Source: an uncultured Sphingomonadales bacterium (GTDB lineage Bacteria > Pseudomonadota > Alphaproteobacteria > Sphingomonadales > Sphingomonadaceae). From it: a stretch of DNA of 64,000 nt. Of the stretch, positions 58,754-64,000 are shown in pieces (position 1 is the first letter of the stretch; every line of letters starts with the position of its first letter). The position numbers and the translations under genes were made by a program. Where the stretch lies: NCBI GenBank assembly GCA_903821605.1, contig CAIJLZ010000013.1, positions 124,001 to 188,000 on the forward strand. Reading direction: 5' to 3'. Under the pieces are notes generated by a model. The model was not told the DNA's origin. It did not search any database and saw only the letters and a program-made list of their open reading frames with translations.

Positions 58754-59560
58754 ATGACGGCGCAAAGACCAGACCAGACCCGGCAGCGCCATGGCGTCAT
58801 GGTCCGCGCGTGGCACTGGCTGAACGCGGTGGCGCTGGCGGTGATGCTGATGAGCGGCCTTGCCATCTTCAACGCCCATCCCCGGCTATATTGGGGGCAG
58901 ACCGGCACCTGGGGTGATCCCGCATGGTTGCAGATCGGCTCCAGCGGCGACAAGGGCCTGTTGTTGGTGGGTGAGCGGATGTTTGACACTAGCGGCTGGC
59001 TTGGGCTGTGGACTGATAGCGAGGGAAGGACGCAGCAGTGGGCAACGCCCGGATGGGCGACATTGCCGGCGCGCTATGATCTCGCGCTCGCGCGCAACTG
59101 GCACCTGCTGTTTGCATGGGTCATGGTGCTGGCTTGGTTGGTCTATGTGCTGCACGGTTGGTGGCGCGGCCATTTTCGCGGTGACTTGGGCGTGAGGAGC
59201 GACCAGCTCCGCCCGCGCGCCTTGTGGCTGGCGTTGCGGGCACATTTTGGCCTGACGGCGCTGCGGGCGCTTGCGACAGGGGAATATAATAGTCTGCAAC
59301 GCCTCAGCTATCTGGCCGTGATTTTCGGGCTGATCCCGTTGATGATCCTGACGGGGCTCTCCATGTCGCCGGGCGTGAACGCGGCGTTACCGTGGCTGCC
59401 AGAGCTGTTCGGTGGGCGCCAATCTGCCCGCTCTCTTCATTTTTTGACCATGACCGGCTTGCTATTGTTTGTCGTGCTGCATCTGGTGATGGTGCTGCTG
59501 GCCGGGCCATTCCGGCTGACGCGCTCGATGATCACGGGCGGGGTGCAGGGCGATGGCTGA
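58754..59560 (+). CDS. membrane cytochrome b (b561/NiFe-hydrogenase b-type subunit family)
   Basis: The 268-residue protein has four core membrane helices with histidines placed for two b haems: His21 in VRAWHWLNAVAL, ARNWHLLFAWVMV, LHGWWRGH, and SLHFLTMTGLLLFVVLH in the last two. It would accept electrons from quinol and pass them to a periplasmic partner. The gene ends inside the start of the molybdopterin enzyme (8-base overlap), pointing to that partner. It is not an MsrQ-type protein by eye. Confidence 0.83.
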   Translation: MTAQRPDQTRQRHGVMVRAWHWLNAVALAVMLMSGLAIFNAHPRLYWGQTGTWGDPAWLQIGSSGDKGLLLVGERMFDTSGWLGLWTDSEGRTQQWATPGWATLPARYDLALARNWHLLFAWVMVLAWLVYVLHGWWRGHFRGDLGVRSDQLRPRALWLALRAHFGLTALRALATGEYNSLQRLSYLAVIFGLIPLMILTGLSMSPGVNAALPWLPELFGGRQSARSLHFLTMTGLLLFVVLHLVMVLLAGPFRLTRSMITGGVQGDG

Positions 59561-60311
59561 ACCGATTGACCGCCGCACCGCGCTGGCCGGGCTGATGGGC
59601 GGCGGGATGTTACTGGCGGGATGTGACCGCATCGCGTCGACATCTGCGTTCGACCATGCGGTTGGTGGCGCAAGGGCGCTGACATTCCACAGCCAGCGCG
59701 CATTGATCGCGGACGGGCGGCTGGCCCGAGAATTCACGCCTGCCGATATTTCAACCCGTTTCCACGCCAATGGATCAACCGATCCTGACGATGCGATCTA
59801 TCGTGCCCATGTTGATAGCGGGTTTCGGCATTGGCAGTTGGTGGTCGATGGGCTGGTGCATCGCCCGCTACGACTGTCGCTCGCGCAATTGGCACGGCTG
59901 CCGCAACGCACCCAGATTACCCGCCATGATTGCGTCGAGGGATGGAGCGCCATCGCCCAATGGCAGGGGGTGCCGCTGGGGCTGGTGCTGGCCCATGCCG
60001 GGTTGATGCCGGATGCGCGTTACATCGTCTTTCATTGCGCCGATCGGTTGGGCGGAGATGTTTATTATGAATCAATTGATCTGGTGGATGGCTTTCATCC
60101 CCAGACGATCCTCGCTCATCGTATGAATGGGCAGCCGCTGGCCGTGGCCCATGGTGCGCCCTTAAGGCTGCGGGTTGAACGCCAATTGGGCTATAAACAT
60201 GCGAAATATGTCATGCGGATTGAACTGGTTGCAGGGCTTGACCGGATCGGCGGGGGGCGTGGCGGCTATTGGGAAGACCGACGAAATTATGATTGGTATG
60301 CCGGTATCTGA
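59553..60311 (+). CDS. sulfite-oxidase-fold molybdopterin enzyme, predicted lipoprotein
   Basis: The 252-residue protein begins DRRTALAGLMGGGMLLAGC: a twin-arginine-like pair, a hydrophobic segment and a lipobox with Cys24. The following domain matches the Mo-binding part of YedY/MsrP and sulfite oxidase, with the likely Mo ligand Cys127 in RHDCVEGWSAIA, and a C-terminal QLGYKHAKYV segment. There is no second dimerisation domain. It probably sits on the outer face of the inner membrane, reduced by the cytochrome b encoded just upstream. Substrate is unknown; methionine sulfoxide would be a first guess. Confidence 0.82.
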   Translation: MAEPIDRRTALAGLMGGGMLLAGCDRIASTSAFDHAVGGARALTFHSQRALIADGRLAREFTPADISTRFHANGSTDPDDAIYRAHVDSGFRHWQLVVDGLVHRPLRLSLAQLARLPQRTQITRHDCVEGWSAIAQWQGVPLGLVLAHAGLMPDARYIVFHCADRLGGDVYYESIDLVDGFHPQTILAHRMNGQPLAVAHGAPLRLRVERQLGYKHAKYVMRIELVAGLDRIGGGRGGYWEDRRNYDWYAGI

Positions 60312-60329
60312 TCGACTTGCCCCCCATTC

Positions 60330-60360
60330 TTGCATCTGATTGATCCGAAACGGATATAGA
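60330..60360 (+). promoter_or_regulatory. possible promoter and operator dyad of the winged-helix gene
   Basis: TTGCAT (60330-60335) and TATAGA (60355-60360) are 19 bases apart, with the dyad ATCCGAAACGGAT (60343-60355) between them. The spacing is long and the boxes are imperfect, so this is weak. Confidence 0.3.
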
Positions 60361-60471
60361 ATTCACCAAATTCCTGACCTACGTTGAAGTCCCACCAATC
60401 CGGTCCTAACATGGTCTGGACTTGATCCGCTTCGGTCGCTCCATTGGCGATGTGAGCGAAAGGGAAAGTCC

Positions 60472-61422
60472 ATGTACGTGACGAAAGACCAACTCCAGGC
60501 GGAAATGAATTTGGCACAGCCCGTTATCCTGATGATCGGCAATGACGACGTGGCGGTAACGCGGCTGGAGCGTGAGACGATGCAGGCGGGCGTTCGCCTG
60601 AGTTGCAATGTCCCGCCGGCTGAAGCGGTGAGCCGTCTTGAACAACAGGTGATGCTGGATGCTGTCTGGATCGACTGGGACAGCGTTGCCGAGGATGACG
60701 CGCTGCCGGGCGTGATCGATTGGCTGATGAACGACAGCTTCGGGCGCGAGGTTCGCCTCATTTTGTCGGTGGCGTTGGATCGGCTTGATGATGCCTTGGG
60801 CTCGCTGCAACGCGAGGTCGTGGTCCTGTGCAATGCGCAGGAATATGATCGGCTGGCGACGCTCGCCGAACTTCGGATGAAGCCTCAAACGACGCTTCAT
60901 GACGTCGGCACCGAACGCAAGGTCGAGCAATTGACCCGGCTGAGTGAAGAAGTGCACCGTATCGCCCATGTGCTGGCCACGCTTTCGGGAACCGATGGCG
61001 AGGTGGCGCCCGTCAGACCGGTGCGATCCAGCCCGCCCAGCCCATTTCTGCCAAGCCCCGGGGAAGAGCCGGGCATCATCGATGTCCACACGGTCCGTCA
61101 GCTCATTCGTATGCGGCGACTACGGAATGATTATTTTCGCGGTGAATTATTCGCTGATCCGGCTTGGGATATGCTGCTCGACCTGATGGCGGCCAAGCTT
61201 GAACACAAGCGGGTGGCGGTTTCCAGCCTGTGCATCGCGGCCGATGTGCCCGCGACAACCGCGCTGCGCTGGATCAAGACAATGACCGATCACGGCCTGT
61301 TTCGCCGGGTGGCGGACCCGACCGATGGCCGCCGCATCTTCATCGAACTGGCGGAGCCTTCATTCGGTGCGATGAAGGAATATTTCCGGGCGGTCGGCCG
61401 GCTGTCGCCCTTTACGATCTGA
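60472..61422 (+). CDS. receiver-like plus winged-helix DNA-binding regulator
   Basis: The 316-residue protein seems to have three parts. Residues about 15-135 resemble a receiver fold (QPVILMIGNDDVAVTRLE, then WIDWDS and VLCNAQEY) but lack a clear phospho-acceptor Asp with its Lys partner. A short coiled coil (about 147-172) and a Pro/Ser linker (about 178-200) follow. Residues about 225-316 form a MarR-like winged helix, with the recognition part VPATTALRWIKTMTDHGLF and wing RRVADPTDGRRIFIEL. AAAGGGAAAG precedes ATG 60472. I know similar sphingomonad proteins only as uncharacterised regulators. Confidence 0.7.
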   Translation: MYVTKDQLQAEMNLAQPVILMIGNDDVAVTRLERETMQAGVRLSCNVPPAEAVSRLEQQVMLDAVWIDWDSVAEDDALPGVIDWLMNDSFGREVRLILSVALDRLDDALGSLQREVVVLCNAQEYDRLATLAELRMKPQTTLHDVGTERKVEQLTRLSEEVHRIAHVLATLSGTDGEVAPVRPVRSSPPSPFLPSPGEEPGIIDVHTVRQLIRMRRLRNDYFRGELFADPAWDMLLDLMAAKLEHKRVAVSSLCIAADVPATTALRWIKTMTDHGLFRRVADPTDGRRIFIELAEPSFGAMKEYFRAVGRLSPFTI

Positions 61423-61523
61423 TCTGAGCCGCTGGTAGTGCTGCGAAATCTAGTTTAATTAATACTTTTTGAACTCGGTCCAATCTTGTATTCTCTAGGG
61501 TAACAACGGGGAGCGCATAGGTT

Positions 61524-61961
61524 ATGTCTTTTACCGGACCGCTGGAAGACCGGGTTGCGATTTATGAATTGCAACACGAATATGGCGATGCCGCCACCCG
61601 CAAGGACATGGATGGCTGGCTTGCCTGCTGGGCCGACGAGGGCGTGTGGGAAGTCATGCACGGCACCTTTATCGGCAGAGCGGCAATCGCCGATGAGTGG
61701 ACCAATATCATGGAGAATATGAGCGGGGCGCTTAAGGGGCCGAACCTTAAGCTGTTCACGAGCTTTCCCGGCGCCCTCAACATTGATGGCGAACGCGCCC
61801 ATGGTTATGTCTATACCAATGAATTGCTGGCCGATGACGATGGTCATGTGACCCGGTTGTCCGGTCGATATGATGACAGCTATATCTGTCGCCATGGCCG
61901 CTGGTTGTTCAAGATCCGGCGTTATTCGATCCTGCATGTCGAGTCTCACCGGGAACGCTGA
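61524..61961 (+). CDS. NTF2-like (SnoaL-type) protein
   Basis: The 145-residue protein has the NTF2-like cone fold signature: VAIYELQHEYGDAATRKDMD, WLACWADEGVWE and a C-terminal beta sheet ending GRWLFKIRRYSIL. Members act as small enzymes (isomerases, dehydratases, dioxygenase beta subunits) or binding proteins. GGGGAGC lies 8 bases before the ATG. The upstream 61423-61523 region is unusually AT-rich and probably holds its promoter. It ends 69 bases before arsR and has no evident functional tie to it. Confidence 0.78.
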   Translation: MSFTGPLEDRVAIYELQHEYGDAATRKDMDGWLACWADEGVWEVMHGTFIGRAAIADEWTNIMENMSGALKGPNLKLFTSFPGALNIDGERAHGYVYTNELLADDDGHVTRLSGRYDDSYICRHGRWLFKIRRYSILHVESHRER

Positions 61962-62009
61962 CGGCGTTTGAACAGCCGATCAGGGATCTGTGACTTGTGG
62001 CTGTCATAT

Positions 62010-62031
62010 TAGTTCGATATTTACCGAACTA
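62010..62031. promoter_or_regulatory. ArsR operator overlapping the arsR start codon
   Basis: TAGTTCG and CGAACTA form a perfect 7-base-pair inverted repeat with 8 bases between. The right arm includes the first base of the arsR ATG and there is no ribosome site before it, so the message may be leaderless. Confidence 0.6.
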
Positions 62032-62360
62032 TGGAATCGATAATTGCCACTGACGCGCTGGGCGCGCTCGCGCAGGTGACGCGGCTGGAGGTGTTTCGCC
62101 TGCTTGTGCGCCATGAGCCGGATGGCTTGGCGGCAGGCGATATTGCGCGCCAGATCGGCGTGCCGGCCAATACCCTATCGACCCATTTGGCGATTTTGGC
62201 GCGGGCCGGGCTGGTGACATCGGTTCGGCAAAGCCGATCGATCATCTATCGTGCGCAGATCGATAGCTTGCGTGACCTAATGCTATTCCTCGCGAAGGAC
62301 TGTTGCGGCGGTCGCGCCGATTTTTCCAACTCCCTTGTCGCGCAACTTGCCTGTTGCTGA
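62031..62360 (+). CDS. arsR: ArsR-family arsenic-responsive repressor
   Basis: ArsR represses the ars operon until As(III) or Sb(III) binds. The 109-residue protein has a winged helix-turn-helix (about 33-75, GDIARQIGVPANTLSTHLAI). Metalloid-binding cysteines are not in the recognition helix but in pairs near and at the C-terminus: Cys91-Cys92 (DCCGG) and Cys108-Cys109, like the Acidithiobacillus-type ArsR. The ATG at 62031 lies within the operator. It is the first gene of arsR-arsC-acr3. Confidence 0.93.
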   Translation: MESIIATDALGALAQVTRLEVFRLLVRHEPDGLAAGDIARQIGVPANTLSTHLAILARAGLVTSVRQSRSIIYRAQIDSLRDLMLFLAKDCCGGRADFSNSLVAQLACC

Positions 62361-62380
62361 TCTTCTGTCCGGAGAATGTG

Positions 62381-62902
62381 ATGACCGATCGTGTGTATAA
62401 TGTGCTGTTCCTGTGCACTGGCAACTCTGCCCGCTCCATTCTTGGCGAGGTGTTGTTGAACCATGATGGCGGCGGCCGATTCAAATCTTGGTCTGCTGGC
62501 AGCCAACCCAAGGGCGCGGTCCATCCGATGGCGCTTGACGTTTTGTCCGGTCTTGGCTTTGCAACCGAGGGGTTAAGGTCAAAATCTTGGGACGAATTTG
62601 CCGCGCCGGGTGCACCGGTGTTCGATTTCATCTTCACCGTTTGCGATAATGCCGCAGGCGAGGCCTGTCCGGTGTGGCTTGGTCATCCGATGACCGCACA
62701 TTGGGGCATTGAAGATCCGGCGGCGGTTGAAGGCGAGGGGCAGCGCGAGGCGTTCATGACGGCCTTGCGCTACCTACGGCGGCGGATCGAGCTTTTTCTC
62801 GCCTTGCCACTCGATAGCCTCGACAAGATGGCCACAGAGCGCAAGCTTAAGGAAATCGGGCGGTCTGAAGGCGCGACCGGCACGGCGGAGCAGGGCGCAT
62901 GA
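62381..62902 (+). CDS. arsC: arsenate reductase, low-molecular-weight phosphatase type
   Basis: The 173-residue protein reduces As(V) to As(III), which ArsB/Acr3 can export. Its N-terminus [14 protein letters not shown] is the CX5R P-loop with Cys12 as nucleophile and Arg18. It has [17 protein letters not shown] (cysteines of the thiol relay) and [11 protein letters not shown] with the general-acid Asp. ATG 62381 is chosen over an upstream frame because the P-loop then lies at residue 12, and GGAGAA lies 8 bases before it. It overlaps acr3 by 4 bases. Confidence 0.93.
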   Translation: MTDRVYNVLFLCTGNSARSILGEVLLNHDGGGRFKSWSAGSQPKGAVHPMALDVLSGLGFATEGLRSKSWDEFAAPGAPVFDFIFTVCDNAAGEACPVWLGHPMTAHWGIEDPAAVEGEGQREAFMTALRYLRRRIELFLALPLDSLDKMATERKLKEIGRSEGATGTAEQGA

Positions 62903-63984
62903 ACGCCGATCTCGCCGCTCTCCCGCACCTTGAAAAGCGCCTATCCTTTCTTGATCGCTATCTCACCTTGTGGATTTTTGCGGCGATGGCGCTCGGCATT
63001 TTGCTGGGATACTTCGTGCCTGCGGTGCCGCTTGCGCTTGACGCGATGTCGGTAGGGAATACCAGTATCCCGATTGCGATTGGCCTGATCTTGATGATGT
63101 TCCCGCCGCTCGCCAAGGTGCGATATGAGGAGTTGGGGCAGGTTTTTCGGGATCGCCGCATTTTGCTGCTGTCCTTTGTCCTGTGCTGGATCATCGGTCC
63201 GGCGTTGATGTTTAGCTTGGCGATCACCCTGTTGCCGGGCGAACCACAATATATGACCGGGCTTATCTTGATCGGCATTGCGCCCTGCATCGCCATGGTG
63301 CTGGTGTGGAACCAATTGGCCGGGGGTAGCCCGCAATATGTGACCGGGCTGGTGGCGTTCAACTCGCTGTTCCAGATCTTCTTCTATACCCCTTATGCGT
63401 GGCTGTTGCTGACCGTGCTGCCGCCGCTGTTCGGGCTGGAGGCACATGTGATTAATGTCAGCTTCCTGACCATTGCCAAGGCCGTGCTGACCTATCTTGG
63501 CATTCCCTTTGTCGCCGGATATTGCGTGCGGCGCGTGCTCATCGGGCGCTATGGCGCCACTTGGTATGATGGCCGTTTCATCCCGGCGATCAGCCCGATC
63601 ACCTTGGTCGCGCTACTGTTTACGATCATCGCGATGTTCAGCCTTAAGGGCGGGGAAATTCTGGCGCTGCCGTTCGATGCCTTGCGGGTCGCGGTGCCGC
63701 TGGTGATCTTCTTTGTGGTGATGTTCCTGTCGAGCTTCGCCCTCGCCAAGGCGGTTGGTGCCGATTATCCGCGCGCGGCGGCCTTGTCGTTCACCGCAGC
63801 ATCCAACAATTTTGAGCTGGCCATTGCGGTCGCCATTGCATCATTCGGACTTGCGTCACCCGTGGCGTTCGCCGCCGTGATCGGCCCGTTGGTAGAAGTG
63901 CCGGTGCTGATCAGCCTGGTTGGGGTCGCGCTGTGGATCGGGCGGCGGTGGTTCGCGGACACGATGCCATCGTCGGGGCGCTGA
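62899..63984 (+). CDS. acr3: arsenite efflux transporter, Acr3 family
   Basis: Acr3 exports arsenite through the inner membrane. The 361-residue protein has about ten membrane helices, the family's conserved Cys130 in the fourth helix ([18 protein letters not shown]) and the [16 protein letters not shown] segment near the ninth. It follows arsC with a 4-base overlap. The 3' end is complete at TGA 63982-63984. Confidence 0.95.
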   Translation: MNADLAALPHLEKRLSFLDRYLTLWIFAAMALGILLGYFVPAVPLALDAMSVGNTSIPIAIGLILMMFPPLAKVRYEELGQVFRDRRILLLSFVLCWIIGPALMFSLAITLLPGEPQYMTGLILIGIAPCIAMVLVWNQLAGGSPQYVTGLVAFNSLFQIFFYTPYAWLLLTVLPPLFGLEAHVINVSFLTIAKAVLTYLGIPFVAGYCVRRVLIGRYGATWYDGRFIPAISPITLVALLFTIIAMFSLKGGEILALPFDALRVAVPLVIFFVVMFLSSFALAKAVGADYPRAAALSFTAASNNFELAIAVAIASFGLASPVAFAAVIGPLVEVPVLISLVGVALWIGRRWFADTMPSSGR

Positions 63985-63987
63985 GCG

Positions 63988-64000
63988 ATGGACCATCAAC
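63988..64000 (+). CDS. possible start of a fourth ars-operon gene (cut by window end)
   Basis: ATG at 63988, with GAGCG just before it and 3 bases after the acr3 stop, begins MDHQ and runs off the right edge. Only 13 bases are visible; position suggests arsH or another ars gene but there is nothing to show it. Confidence 0.3.

Overview
The window is ordinary chromosome of an alphaproteobacterium, almost certainly a sphingomonad (order Sphingomonadales). Grounds: GC-rich coding sequence with GTG/TTG starts, a pyruvate dehydrogenase E1-beta carrying its own lipoyl domain, Cys-less L31, NDUFS4-like and FnrL/cbb3 genes of alphaproteobacterial type, and a bamA-skp-fabZ cluster with no lpxD or lpxA, as expected in bacteria that use glycosphingolipids instead of lipopolysaccharide. 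The genus cannot be fixed from sequence alone. I see no rRNA, tRNA, CRISPR array, insertion sequence or prophage.

Layout. 1-1604 (minus): four small membrane-associated proteins. 1795-7054: eno, ftsB, pdhA-pdhB, then convergent accA. 7066-9996 (minus): xerD and an unrecognised secreted protein preceded by an easily missed 47-residue gene. 10073-11727: aroK-aroB. 11722-15936 (minus): DUF423, NifU-like scaffold, cvpA, radA, glmU. 16032-16706: gph. 16803-23468 (minus): hppA, thiL, ysxC, yidC, yidD, rnpA, rpmH and a PGPGW protein. 23569-26057 (minus): hypothetical, class III aminotransferase, universal stress protein; divergent pdhC (26173-27432). 27451-29050 (minus): Cys-rich small protein and hemN; divergent ompW. 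30068-38581 (minus): complete ccoNOQPGHIS cluster plus an FNR-type [4Fe-4S] regulator; then icd. 40198-41750: psd-pssA. 41695-41934 (minus): small membrane protein with a LexA-type promoter. 42159-52848: rpsB, tsf, pyrH, frr, uppS, cdsA, dxr, rseP, bamA, skp, fabZ. 52845-55808 (minus): mobA and a cobalamin/iron-siderophore-type ABC transporter. 55960-61961: rpmE, NDUFS4-like (minus), dihydroorotase, rnhB (minus), cytochrome b plus molybdopterin enzyme, a regulator, an NTF2-like protein. 62031-end: arsR-arsC-acr3.

How it fits together. FNR-type sites (TTGA-N6-TCAA) lie before ccoN and between hemN and ompW, with the FNR-type regulator gene itself in between, so a low-oxygen respiration module (terminal oxidase, its maturation, haem synthesis, an outer-membrane porin) is packed into about 11 kb. 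The rpsB-to-fabZ run is translation and envelope housekeeping.

Most worth following up: (1) a LexA box placed inside the promoter of the small membrane protein at 41695-41934, suggesting an SOS-induced, possibly division-blocking peptide; (2) rnpA has no ATG, GTG or TTG start after rpmH, and its open frame runs through and beyond rpmH, an arrangement resembling the nested rpmH/rnpA pair of Thermus; (3) the compact FNR regulon; (4) an uncharacterised Mo-enzyme/cytochrome b pair; (5) a regulator that fuses a receiver-like domain to a winged helix.
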